Origin: a virus
Reading direction: 5' to 3' (one strand)
Length of the DNA: 57,898 nucleotides
IMG/VR virus record: IMGVR_UViG_3300033273_000437
Span: 1-57,898 of that record
Below the pieces are notes generated by a model. That model made no database searches. It was not told the DNA's origin and worked only from the letters and a program-made list of their open reading frames with translations. The translations under genes and the position numbers were made by a program. Below, in pieces: positions 36,198-44,694 of the stretch. How positions within the stretch are numbered: position 1 is the stretch's first letter; each line of letters opens with the position of its first letter.

Positions 36198-39022
36198 CTA
36201 AGCGATCCGAAGAAAAAGACCTTTACTTAGCCGCTCTGCGAGGTGACGCTAAAGCCCAGCGTGCCTGTACTGAACGAGGCAAGGCGTGCGGTGGACGTTG
36301 TATCCCCAAGCATTGGAACTGCCGCATCAAAGGGGAGGGAGATACACCTCCCACACGCGGCAATGCTGTTCAGCTCTCTGCTGAGCAGAAAGCAAAAATT
36401 CGGAAAGCTCGTCAACAACGACGTATCCGAAGCGGCTTAAAGGTAGCAGGAACGATCGCTGGGGTTGCAGGAGCCGCTGCTGGTGCAGCCGCACTTGCAC
36501 GAAAAAATCCGCAGGCCATGCGTCGAGCTGCTTCCAAGGCAGGTTTAGGCGCGAACTTCGCGGGTATGGTTTCCAACATCCCTGGGCCTGTAGGTTCTGC
36601 AGCGGCTGTTGCGAACTTGGGACTCGGGGCCTTTCAAGCTGGTGCTACGGCGGGAGCAAGTCTTGGTTCTAATCGCCGGGGTGTTGCTCGTCTACGACAA
36701 CTGAAAACATCAATCGCAGCTAGAGAGAAGGTGATTCGACGCACCGAAGCTCGTGTCGCGGATCTCAAAGGCACAAGAAATTCCTTTGAGGTCGCTAAGA
36801 CTCAGCTTTTAGGTCGAATGGGAGATTCCGGATCTAAAGCTCAACAACGAACTCTTAAAAGTCTTACTTCAGCTATCAACAGGAAGAATGGCGAAATAGC
36901 TACTGCTCAAGCCAAACTCTCAGCATTGATTCGACGTAATGCAAGTCTTACGCGTGGCATGAGAAAGATTGAAGGCCTGTTAGGTGGTCAATACAACACA
37001 GCTGAAAAGATCTACAAGAGTGTAGAGCAAACAAACCAAAGATTTAGAGCTGGCCGTCGTCAAACTAGTGCGATTCGCCCAAAAGGGCGTAGAGGACCTA
37101 AACCTGACCGACGCTCTTGGCAGGAACGCTTCGGGATGGACGAGGCCGAGCGTGAGGACAAGAAGTGCGGCAACTCTGGTATCCCGGACAACACCAAATG
37201 CACAAAGAAGAACACCGCACGCACGATCGCCAAGGCAGCAGCAGGCGCTGCTCTGGTTGTAGGCGGTGCAGCTGCTTTGAGGAGCCGTCGCCGGGTCGGA
37301 AGTAAATTTCGCCAGACCGGGTTGACGCCTTACCAAAAGGAACAGCTCAAGAAGATGCGAGCTAAAGGCACAGGTAAGTACGGCGCTCGTGGATGGAGAA
37401 AGACTGGCCGAAGTTTCCGCCCTGATATTGAGGCGATTCAGGGGGACGCTGAAGGAAAAAAGTTCAGTAAGACGGTGACCAACCCCAAGACGGGTCGAAA
37501 ACGCACCATCAAATACGGAGCTAAGGGGTACAGCATTGCCCCTGGTACCAAGAAAGGAGACCGGTATTGCGCTCGCAGCTTTGGGGATATGAAGTCCCAC
37601 GGGAAGGACTGCTCTGGCAAGGATCGCAACACGCCACTGTGTCTATCTAGGGCTAAGTGGAAGTGTTCCGGTAAGTCATCCCGTAAAGATGCAGGAGAGA
37701 AGCGCCGGGGAAAGCCCTGCGGAGCTAGTTACATCTCCAAGTCCAAAGAGTGCCGTATCCAAAAGGGGTCAGGATGGAGTAAAGTGGCTGCCGTAGCGGG
37801 TATTGCTGCAGTAGCAGCAGGAGGTTATGCCTTGTCCCAAAGAAATCCCGACAGGGACCGAAAACCCAGGTTGTCTCCAGCCGAACGGAAAGCAGCTCGA
37901 TTAGCTCGTCAGGACCGAATGTCCGAAGAGCAGGCCAGGAGGATTACTAACGAGGCCATTAAGGATGGAAAGGTGTGGGATGTTCAGGAGAAGATAAATC
38001 AGCGGCGTAAAGCTCAGATTGATGCACAGTGCGGAGGTGGCCTGGGAAAGATTCAAGCCCCAGCTAAGTTCGACGCGATGGTTCGCCAGCCGCGTTGTCA
38101 AGTTGGGGAAGGAGCTTATGGCACTTATTTTGTTCACACTTCCGGTAAATACGGAGTTAAGGTTTTCCGCAACGGTGATGAGGACGATGTCGAAAAGGAG
38201 TTTGACCTTCTAGATCGCGCTCGATCTGCTGGTGTCAATGTCCCCCGACCCTTAGCTCAAAACGCTGTATTAGACGAGGACGGGTATACGAAGTCTCAAA
38301 CGTTAGTCCTTGAACACATGAGAGGTTACAAGGAGGCGGCGAAACTGTACCCCAGTGGTGGAGATAACTTAAGCAAAGCACCTCTAATTGTTCAGGTTAA
38401 AGCCCTTAGGGAGTTCAGAAAGCTCAATGTAGAGGGTTTAGCGCACGGCGATATTCATGGTGGCAACATTCTTGTCAATCCTAGTTCCAAGAAGGTGGCA
38501 CTAATTGATTTTGGATACGCCACAGAAATTGATGATGTAACGCACCCACAGCACGGAAGAAGTGGTGTGGAAACATTGATGGATGATCTGCATAACGTAA
38601 GGCGTTTTGTAGGTGCTAACACCGAATTTTTGGAAGAAAAATCTCAGCCTATTCTGCAGAACATTAGAAAGAATGCTGAGAACTACCACCGTGACTGGGA
38701 TAAGTTTGAGGTATCTGTCAAACGATATTACGATTTTGTAGAAGCTGAGCTTCTTTACGACGAACGTAAGCCAAGGTCTAGGTTTGTAAGAAGTGCTGAT
38801 CAATTACGCATCCCTGATCTAACACGACGCATTCTTACTGCTAATAGAGATTCTCAGCAGAGGCGGCTGATGGTTCAACTTATGAACGAGATGCCAAGTA
38901 GGGCAGAGATCATGGCTAAAAACATTGGTGTTAAGAAACAGCGTTTATTCCTGGCTCTCAAGCCTGAAAGAGACCAATTAGCAGCACGGATTAAGGCGCA
39001 GCCATTTGGCACCCCTCTCTAA
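36194..39022 (+). CDS. Multidomain protein: three Cys modules, hydrophobic segments and C-terminal protein-kinase-like domain
   Basis: 942 residues, GTG start overlapping the portal stop. Cys modules C-G-x3-I-[P/S]-x4-C at 32-43, 325-336 and 509-520, each followed within 20-60 residues by an Ala/Gly-rich hydrophobic stretch (83-102, 342-362, 529-547) and basic residues. A further Cys/Trp segment lies at 455-495 (YCARSFGDM ... LSRAKWKCSG). Kinase-like domain about 633-800: VGEGAYGTYF (glycine loop), YGVKVF (K656), HGDIHGGN (D753, N758), DFG (772-774). Between portal and MuF, so probably a virion or prohead protein, possibly ejected into the host; substrate unknown. Confidence 0.75.
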   Translation: MTKRSEEKDLYLAALRGDAKAQRACTERGKACGGRCIPKHWNCRIKGEGDTPPTRGNAVQLSAEQKAKIRKARQQRRIRSGLKVAGTIAGVAGAAAGAAALARKNPQAMRRAASKAGLGANFAGMVSNIPGPVGSAAAVANLGLGAFQAGATAGASLGSNRRGVARLRQLKTSIAAREKVIRRTEARVADLKGTRNSFEVAKTQLLGRMGDSGSKAQQRTLKSLTSAINRKNGEIATAQAKLSALIRRNASLTRGMRKIEGLLGGQYNTAEKIYKSVEQTNQRFRAGRRQTSAIRPKGRRGPKPDRRSWQERFGMDEAEREDKKCGNSGIPDNTKCTKKNTARTIAKAAAGAALVVGGAAALRSRRRVGSKFRQTGLTPYQKEQLKKMRAKGTGKYGARGWRKTGRSFRPDIEAIQGDAEGKKFSKTVTNPKTGRKRTIKYGAKGYSIAPGTKKGDRYCARSFGDMKSHGKDCSGKDRNTPLCLSRAKWKCSGKSSRKDAGEKRRGKPCGASYISKSKECRIQKGSGWSKVAAVAGIAAVAAGGYALSQRNPDRDRKPRLSPAERKAARLARQDRMSEEQARRITNEAIKDGKVWDVQEKINQRRKAQIDAQCGGGLGKIQAPAKFDAMVRQPRCQVGEGAYGTYFVHTSGKYGVKVFRNGDEDDVEKEFDLLDRARSAGVNVPRPLAQNAVLDEDGYTKSQTLVLEHMRGYKEAAKLYPSGGDNLSKAPLIVQVKALREFRKLNVEGLAHGDIHGGNILVNPSSKKVALIDFGYATEIDDVTHPQHGRSGVETLMDDLHNVRRFVGANTEFLEEKSQPILQNIRKNAENYHRDWDKFEVSVKRYYDFVEAELLYDERKPRSRFVRSADQLRIPDLTRRILTANRDSQQRRLMVQLMNEMPSRAEIMAKNIGVKKQRLFLALKPERDQLAARIKAQPFGTPL

Positions 39023-39032
39023 TACTTCATAG

Positions 39033-39893
39033 ATGGAAGAACTCATTGAGGAATACAATGCTGCCCTGAAGAACCAAGAGCAGCAGACAATTGATATTGT
39101 TAATAAATCTCTAGACCGAGCCTTCAATCGTCTTCTTCGCCGTACCTATTCCCAGATACGAAGCGGTCAATTTCAGACTGCAGAGAGAAACGCTCGGACT
39201 TTGGAGCTGATTCCTCCGCTTCTGCCTGATCGTTCAGACGAATACTTACTTGCGTTTCGACGCCTGTTATCTCGGTCAACAACTTTTGGGTTAGATCTAG
39301 CTGCACAGCTATCGAAGTCTGTAACAAGTTCTCAAGTCGCTGTAACCATCCCAGTAGAAGCAGTAACAGCAGCAGCGAGACAAGCGAGAGGATACCTAGA
39401 GCGACATGGACGAACATTTGCAACTACGTCTGCAGAAGTGTTAGCGCAGGGAATCGCTGAAGGACGTCCCACTGACGAGATTACGCAGGATCTCAAACGG
39501 CGTCTGAACGTCACTAAATCCCGTGCTGAAGTCATTGTAAGAACCGAATCACTGCGGGCTCACAATGAGGCCTCCCGTAATTACTACACTCAAAACGGTA
39601 TTGATCTTGTGATGTATTTCGCCACATCTGATGATCGATCATGCCCCTATTGCACAGCCCATGCAGGCAACGTTTTCAAGAGAAATGCAATTACTGTACC
39701 CCGTCATCCTCGCTGCCGGTGTTATCTCGCTCCTTACAGTGACAATGTATTTGACATCGATCCAGAATATGACGTGATGAGGAAAAAGCACCGTCAAGAA
39801 GTTCTGAGTTACGCTAGGTCTAAAGGCGTGGATTTAAGTTACGGTCCTGCCTCGTTTGAAGAATTAGCCCCCACCCCGACGAGGGAGACATGA
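39033..39893 (+). CDS. MuF-like head morphogenesis protein
   Basis: 286 residues. The C-terminal half is the SPP1 gp7/Mu F minor-head domain: KSRAEVIVRTESLRAHNEAS, RNYYTQNGIDLVMYFATSDD, RSCPYCTAHAGNVFKRNAI, VPRHPRCRCYLAPY, with the typical CxxC...H..CRC metal-like set. MuF proteins are minor capsid components associated with the portal, and their genes are frequent hosts for effector domains. Coupled to the following gene by an ATGA overlap. Confidence 0.9.
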   Translation: MEELIEEYNAALKNQEQQTIDIVNKSLDRAFNRLLRRTYSQIRSGQFQTAERNARTLELIPPLLPDRSDEYLLAFRRLLSRSTTFGLDLAAQLSKSVTSSQVAVTIPVEAVTAAARQARGYLERHGRTFATTSAEVLAQGIAEGRPTDEITQDLKRRLNVTKSRAEVIVRTESLRAHNEASRNYYTQNGIDLVMYFATSDDRSCPYCTAHAGNVFKRNAITVPRHPRCRCYLAPYSDNVFDIDPEYDVMRKKHRQEVLSYARSKGVDLSYGPASFEELAPTPTRET

Positions 39894-40648
39894 GTAAAAA
39901 GCCTGGCTTGTACGCCAACATTCACGCTAAACGCAAGCGCGGTGAGAAAATGCGTAAGCCTGGTGAGGAGGGTGCTCCCTCCGCACAGGACTTCAAGGAT
40001 GCAGCTAAGACGGCCAAGAAAAAGAAGGGAGCCAAGCGCGAGGATCCTGGTCGCAAGATGTACGACAAGGATAGCTGCAAGATGTGCGACGGAGGCAAAA
40101 AGCCTTGTCGCTGTGGCAAAGCAGATATGGGCCGCAAGGGTCCTTACGCTGATGGCTGTGGATACAACAAGGATTCTGTCGCTGCGGAGTTCAACAGCAT
40201 TCTGACCAACGACGCCGAGCGCTCCGACAAGCCCTGTGGTAATTCCTACATTCCTCAACACGCTAAGTGCCATCACGGCAGTATCCGTGGCCGTGCAGGA
40301 CAGGGTGCAAAACTAGGCTCGAAGATTGGCGCTGGTGTGGGCGCTGTCCAGGGAGCAGCTCTTGGTTCGATTGCTGGTCCTGGCGGCGCTCTTGCTGGTG
40401 CTGGACTTGGTGCAGTTGGTGGTGCAGTTGGTGGCGCTCTGCAAGGTGGATTTATTGGTGGTGTTGTTGGCGCAGCCGAAAAAGGCGGATCTAGAAACAA
40501 ACGTTACCAGTCAAGAGCAAAAAAGATCAAACAAAACTATAAAAAGGCCTATCACACTGGTAAAGCAAAAGGCCTCTCACGCAAAAAGATGCAGGAGATT
40601 GACCAGAAATATGCAATGCAATTCGCCCGTGCCGCCGATCGTCGCTAA
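39890..40648 (+). CDS. Cys-module protein with zinc-like cluster and glycine-zipper segment (252 aa)
   Basis: N-terminus SKKPGLYANIHAKRKRGEKM with RKPGEEGAPSAQDF is a small phage module I recall in other phages as a hypothetical protein. Residues 63-75 (SCKMCDGGKKPCRCG) could bind zinc. One Cys module (C116-C127) is followed by a long Gly/Ala-rich hydrophobic run (about 138-198; AGVGAVQGAALGSIAGPGG, LGAVGGAVGGALQGGFIGG) with GxxxG spacing typical of glycine-zipper membrane segments, then a basic helical tail. A virion protein that inserts in membranes is possible. Confidence 0.7.
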   Translation: MSKKPGLYANIHAKRKRGEKMRKPGEEGAPSAQDFKDAAKTAKKKKGAKREDPGRKMYDKDSCKMCDGGKKPCRCGKADMGRKGPYADGCGYNKDSVAAEFNSILTNDAERSDKPCGNSYIPQHAKCHHGSIRGRAGQGAKLGSKIGAGVGAVQGAALGSIAGPGGALAGAGLGAVGGAVGGALQGGFIGGVVGAAEKGGSRNKRYQSRAKKIKQNYKKAYHTGKAKGLSRKKMQEIDQKYAMQFARAADRR

Positions 40649-40650
40649 TT

Positions 40651-41733
40651 ATGTATTCTCCTGATGTGTTTGATGACAGCATTGACCAATTTAATGCTGC
40701 GATTATCAATAACACCGAGCGTGCGGACAAGCCCTGCGGTAACTCCTACATCCCTCAAAACGCTAAGTGCAGCAAGGGAGCTGGACAACCTGCAAAGAAG
40801 GCTGGAGCTAATAGCCCTGAAAAATGGGGCGGAGAGTCAGTAAACGCAAAAGGGGGTTACGCAAAGTTCCTCAAGAAGAAAGGCATCGACCCAAGCAAGT
40901 TGGGAGCAAATAGCCCTAAGGCAGAGAAGCTTGCACAGGAGTATTACAAAACCCCTGCAGGTAAGGCTGAGTTACAGAAAAGTGGTGAAGCTCAGTATGC
41001 AGCACTCTCTGACAAGCAAAAAGAGAAACTTATTCGCCAGCAGGCTAAGCCCATCCTGAGAAACACATCGCGTCAGACAATTAAACAGGCCCTTGAACGT
41101 AACAAGGGCAAAACAAGTGTTGAACACCGCACTATGGAAAAGGCAGCGAAGCGCGAATTGTTTAACCGCAATGTCCGTAACGTGGCTGCCATGGGTTTGT
41201 ACGGTGTAGCCGCCGGTTCGCTTCTTAGTTCTGCGCTTAAAAAACGTCGCCGCTTTGATGCCGCTCGACTCGACAGAAAACTGAATTGTGGTACGGGTAG
41301 TAAACAGTGTGGTAATGCGTGTATTCCTAAAAGAAATAAGTGTCGAGCATCTTGGAATAAGCCGGTAAAGGCTGCTGCCTTCACTGCTGGTGCAGCTAGT
41401 TTGGGTTTGGTAGGCACAGCTTTCCTTCATAGGCGCTCAGGCATGCGGCAGGCAGCTCGCCAAGTTATTGAGCCAGTAACACAAGCAGGTTTTGCGGCTG
41501 GCAATTTGGCAAGGGGTAATCAGGCAGGGGCCATGAAAAACATGGCAAATGTGATTAGCACAAGCAAAGGTGCAGGTAAAAATCTCAAGTTCATTGCCAG
41601 GGGTTATGGAAGAGATCTTAAGTCCGCTCTTGAGCTTGGTAAAAACCGCTATTTCAAGGCTCGTCACCATAAAAGAGCCAAAGGTGGTCGAGTCCCTGGA
41701 CTGATTTACGACGGAGATTCAGCGTGCAGCTAA
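40651..41733 (+). CDS. Cys-module protein with two copies (360 aa)
   Basis: ATG 40651, two bases after the previous gene. Cys modules at C29-C40 and C220-C231. The segment before the first (FNAAIINNTERADKPCGNSY) parallels the one in the upstream gene (FNSILTNDAERSDKPCGNSY). Hydrophobic Ala/Gly/Leu segments at about 177-196 and 239-259, each followed by Arg clusters (KKRRRF, HRRSG). Middle region (60-175) is Lys-rich helical. No enzymatic motif seen. Its end overlaps the next gene by 10 bases. Confidence 0.7.
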   Translation: MYSPDVFDDSIDQFNAAIINNTERADKPCGNSYIPQNAKCSKGAGQPAKKAGANSPEKWGGESVNAKGGYAKFLKKKGIDPSKLGANSPKAEKLAQEYYKTPAGKAELQKSGEAQYAALSDKQKEKLIRQQAKPILRNTSRQTIKQALERNKGKTSVEHRTMEKAAKRELFNRNVRNVAAMGLYGVAAGSLLSSALKKRRRFDAARLDRKLNCGTGSKQCGNACIPKRNKCRASWNKPVKAAAFTAGAASLGLVGTAFLHRRSGMRQAARQVIEPVTQAGFAAGNLARGNQAGAMKNMANVISTSKGAGKNLKFIARGYGRDLKSALELGKNRYFKARHHKRAKGGRVPGLIYDGDSACS

Positions 41734-42224
41734 GCACATCACGCACTGACAAGAAGTGCGGTGCTTCCTACATCCCTAACACCGCTAAGTGCTCCAAAGG
41801 CTCCGGCGCTGGCACTGCTGTTAAAGCAGTTGCTGCCGCTGGGGTCATTGCTGGTGGAGCAGCTGCACTGAAACGGCGCTCGCCGGGCACTGTTACCAGG
41901 ATCAAGATGACGCCCACCCTTAGCCTGAGAGCTGAACGGGCAACGGCAGCAGGAATGCGCCGCCATAAGGCAGCTGTCATTAGAGGCAAGCGCCGTCACA
42001 ACGTGGCAGTGAAGGCCGCGCTATCTAAAGGTCAACGTCGCCATAAGGCTGCGATCCTCAAAGCACGACGTAAGTACGAGCCAGGTTTCATGAAGAAGAA
42101 GAGCAAGCGTCCCCTGGGCAGTTATCGCTTGGGTTCTTTTTACAAAGACGGCACTCCTAAAACCAAGAGCGTTCGTGATCGCGTAGCCAAGATCATGGAC
42201 GCATATAGGAAGAAGGGTTACTGA
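41724..42224 (+). CDS. Basic Cys-module protein with RRHKAAV repeats (166 aa)
   Basis: GTG 41724. Cys module C12-C23, then an Ala-rich hydrophobic segment (about 31-48, AVKAVAAAGVIAGGAAALKR), then three units of the type RRHKAAV (MRRHKAAVIRGK, RRHNVAVKAALSKGQ, RRHKAAILKARR), and a basic C-terminus. Strong positive charge suggests contact with DNA or the cell envelope. Stop overlaps the next ATG (TGATG). Confidence 0.65.
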   Translation: MQLSTSRTDKKCGASYIPNTAKCSKGSGAGTAVKAVAAAGVIAGGAAALKRRSPGTVTRIKMTPTLSLRAERATAAGMRRHKAAVIRGKRRHNVAVKAALSKGQRRHKAAILKARRKYEPGFMKKKSKRPLGSYRLGSFYKDGTPKTKSVRDRVAKIMDAYRKKGY

Positions 42225-42310
42225 TGCAACCCGTCGTTGTTTTCGGTGTCGCGTGGATGCTGGGGCTTTTGGGCGTCACCATTTATATGACCCAAATCAT
42301 GCCGCGCTGA
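42224..42310 (+). CDS. Single-span membrane peptide (28 aa)
   Basis: ATG 42224 in a TGATG overlap: MQPVVVFGVAWMLGLLGVTI then YMTQIMPR. One membrane helix with a short basic tail. The coupling to the Cys-module operon makes it likely real; the role is unknown. Confidence 0.5.
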   Translation: MQPVVVFGVAWMLGLLGVTIYMTQIMPR

Positions 42311-42343
42311 TATCTGCTAAGTAGGTCTAACTGATTCAGTTAT

Positions 42344-42802
42344 GTGACTTGCATCAGCACACATGCTTCCCACCGGGGGGCAAAGGGTGAGCACCTGTTT
42401 GAGGGTTATTTCCTTGACCAGGGAATCTTCATATCTGCACCTAAGCACGATCTACACCGCATCGATTACGTCGTGGAGTGGAAAGAGCAATTGGTGCGCG
42501 TCAATGTGAAGACTCTGCACTGGGACCCTAAAAACAAGGTTTTCAAAGCAGAAACAAGGACCAGTTGTCCTGGAGGCAACAGGCCATACACCCCTGACGA
42601 GATTGATTACTTCGGTGTCGTCTCATTGGAACACGATCTTATTTGGATGGTTCCATTGTCCGCAGTTAAGGGTACTTCCCTTAGTTGGCACCCGCCAGAA
42701 AAGAATCACAGGAAACGTTATGACTCCTTCAACTGGGATCCTTACCTCATAAATAAAGGGTCAACAACAGTTTTTGATACTAATAAGGTTAAACTTAGTT
42801 AG
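42344..42802 (+). CDS. PD-(D/E)XK endonuclease-like protein, possibly homing (152 aa)
   Basis: GTG 42344 (no better start visible). HRGAKGEHLFEGYFLDQGIF (Glu helix), LHRIDYVVEWKEQLVRVNVK (D and V-x-V-K catalytic strand) and TPDEIDYFGVVSLEHDLIWM is the pattern of group-I-intron-type PD-(D/E)XK nucleases and archaeal-resolvase relatives. It interrupts the head operon between the Cys-module genes and the protease/scaffold gene, a typical site for a free-standing homing endonuclease. Confidence 0.65.
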   Translation: MTCISTHASHRGAKGEHLFEGYFLDQGIFISAPKHDLHRIDYVVEWKEQLVRVNVKTLHWDPKNKVFKAETRTSCPGGNRPYTPDEIDYFGVVSLEHDLIWMVPLSAVKGTSLSWHPPEKNHRKRYDSFNWDPYLINKGSTTVFDTNKVKLS

Positions 42803-42811
42803 TATCAGGGT

Positions 42812-44053
42812 ATGGAGACTGTCTCTCGCTACGATTACGGCCAGGTAACTAAATCCGAAATGACGGATGAAGGTTATCTAAAGGTCTGGTGTAAAGCCGC
42901 CCGTGTTGGCACTCAGCTTTATACACGGGGTGATGGAACGCAAGTTCGTGAGTATCGCCCTGAGGAAGAAGTAGCGAAGCCTGAGTCTCTAGCTTCCTTC
43001 GGTATGAAAGCAGTCACCATGGGCCATCCGCCCGTCCTGCTTGATTCCGGGAACACTAAAGTGCATCAGATCGGACATGCTGGTTCGCAGGTTCGTTATA
43101 ACGATGGATTCGTAGAAGTTGCTCTTCTCATTACTGATAAGAGCGCTATCGAACGTATCCAACGAGGTGATGCACAGGAAGTCAGTGCGGGATACCGCGT
43201 TGACTTTGATCCAACCCCTGGTGTTTCACCACTAGGTGTAAGTTACGACGGCGTCCAACGAAACATCCGCGTTAATCACATCGCTGTTGTTCCTAAAGGT
43301 CGTGCCGGTCGTGACGTTCGCCTAATCCTCGATTCATGTGATCGCAACGACGCGATTGCATGGACTGAAACCCCGTCGAATTCGCCCGTTATTTCCATGG
43401 CACGAATCACCCTCGACGGCCTGGATCTTGAACTTCCCGCAGAAACTGCAGGCGCGGTCCAATCCTTCGCTAAGGAGGCTGAGCGTGCCAAGGCTGACCT
43501 CCAGAGCAAGCTGGATTCTCAGGAAGAACAGATTCAAGCCGTAGTTATCGAGAACGAAGAAACTCTTGGCCGTCTTGATGCGGCTCTGGAGCGTATCGAA
43601 GAACTAGAAAAGCAAATCGCCGACTCTGCTGAAGCTGCAGAGAAGCGCGATGACGCTGCAGAAATCAATGAGGCCGTGAACGCACGCCTCGCCACCCTCG
43701 ACAAGTTCGCTCCAATCCTTCCGGAGGAGTACAAGTTTGATGGCGAGGATGAGCGCGGCATCATGGCTCTCGCATACGAAAACGTCTTTGAGAAGGCTCC
43801 TCGCGAAGACGCGACCAACGACTACCTCCTGGGTGTTCTGGACGGCGTTCTTGCTGCTATGGAAGACGTCGAAGAAGACGAAGAGGAAGTCCACCAGGAC
43901 TCCGAATTCCAGCCTGAGGAAGATGGCTCCAACGTCGCCGAGGTGCGTGCTGCTGTAGCTGCCATTTCTGGTGCCGAGAAGGTCGACAGCGCTTCCTCCT
44001 ACCGCGAGCACCTGCTGAACGGTTGGAAGTCCAATCTCACTGCTCACGTTTGA
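42812..44053 (+). CDS. Prohead protease fused to scaffold (DUF2213-like)
   Basis: 413 residues. Residues 1-175 match DUF2213: YDYGQVTKSEMTDEGYLKVW, KAVTMGHPPVLLDSGNTKVH, GHAGSQVRYNDGFVEVALLI, AQEVSAGYRVDFDPTPGV, NHIAVVPKGRAGRDVRL, a family that processes phage proheads. Residues about 215-290 form a long coiled coil (ERAKADLQSKLDSQEEQIQA, ERIEELEKQIADSAEA), followed by an acidic region, as expected of an internal scaffold. Upstream of decoration and capsid genes. Confidence 0.85.
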   Translation: METVSRYDYGQVTKSEMTDEGYLKVWCKAARVGTQLYTRGDGTQVREYRPEEEVAKPESLASFGMKAVTMGHPPVLLDSGNTKVHQIGHAGSQVRYNDGFVEVALLITDKSAIERIQRGDAQEVSAGYRVDFDPTPGVSPLGVSYDGVQRNIRVNHIAVVPKGRAGRDVRLILDSCDRNDAIAWTETPSNSPVISMARITLDGLDLELPAETAGAVQSFAKEAERAKADLQSKLDSQEEQIQAVVIENEETLGRLDAALERIEELEKQIADSAEAAEKRDDAAEINEAVNARLATLDKFAPILPEEYKFDGEDERGIMALAYENVFEKAPREDATNDYLLGVLDGVLAAMEDVEEDEEEVHQDSEFQPEEDGSNVAEVRAAVAAISGAEKVDSASSYREHLLNGWKSNLTAHV

Positions 44054-44068
44054 TAGGAGCACTAAGTA

Positions 44069-44680
44069 ATGGCTATTTCTTTTACCGACACCAACGTCTC
44101 TAACCCGGCTGGTGCCCAAGGCTCCTACCCCCTGGAGCTGACGGCTGGCCACGAAGGTTTGATTGCCGACCTGCAGGCTTATGTCTCCCGGTCGTACACC
44201 AATGAGTCCAGCGCCGTTATCCCTTACGGCCACGCTGTGATCATCGACAGCTCTGCTACTTCCGGTCTGGGTGCCAAGCTCCCTGCCGGTGCATCTGCTA
44301 CCGACGTTCTGGGCATCGCTGTTGACAGCAATGTCTTCGAGAACGTCTCCGGTACCTACACCCCAACCCCCACCAACAAGACTTCGGATGGCCGCATCGG
44401 CTACCCCGAGAAGCAAATGGTGAACGTCCTCAGCAAGGGCGTGATCTGGGTGTATGCCGTCGAAACCGTGGCTCTGGGCGATGCCGTTCGTCTGTTCCAC
44501 ACCGATTCCGCATCTGCATCTTCCAACAAGGGCTACAAAGGCCGTTTTGGTAAGACCGCCGAGGCCGGTAAGACCTTTGAAGTGACTGCTGGCGCTCGCT
44601 GGCTGAGCGCTGCTTCCGCTGGAAACATTGCTCTCCTGGAGATCGACATCCCGACTCTCAGCGTTTCCGCTGACACTTGA
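44069..44680 (+). CDS. Head decoration / structural cement protein
   Basis: 203 residues, preceded by a strong AGGAGC site (44058). The beta-rich Ala/Ser/Thr sequence (VIPYGHAVIIDSSATSGLGA, GIAVDSNVFENVSGTYTPTP, VNVLSKGVIWVYAVETVALG) matches the DUF2190-like/structural cement proteins usually encoded before the capsid gene. Codon use is strongly biased to C-ending codons like the capsid gene, consistent with high expression. Confidence 0.75.
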   Translation: MAISFTDTNVSNPAGAQGSYPLELTAGHEGLIADLQAYVSRSYTNESSAVIPYGHAVIIDSSATSGLGAKLPAGASATDVLGIAVDSNVFENVSGTYTPTPTNKTSDGRIGYPEKQMVNVLSKGVIWVYAVETVALGDAVRLFHTDSASASSNKGYKGRFGKTAEAGKTFEVTAGARWLSAASAGNIALLEIDIPTLSVSADT

Positions 44681-44694
44681 TAGGAGATCAACCA

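Larger units (their letters stand above)
36287..41792 (+). repeat. Seven-copy C-G-x3-I-[P/S]-x4-C protein module spread over four genes
   Basis: Copies encoded at 36287, 37166, 37718 (kinase-fusion gene), 40235 (252-aa gene), 40735 and 41308 (360-aa gene), 41757 (166-aa gene). Sequences: CGGRCIPKHWNC, CGNSGIPDNTKC, CGASYISKSKEC, CGNSYIPQHAKC, CGNSYIPQNAKC, CGNACIPKRNKC, CGASYIPNTAKC. Cysteine spacing is constant (ten residues between). The copies at 40235 and 40735 share the preceding 20 residues and are close at DNA level, indicating recent duplication. Confidence 0.85.

Noticed and set aside
36980-37600. 206-aa minus-strand ORF
   Set aside because: Antisense of the kinase-fusion gene; low-quality composition and no context.
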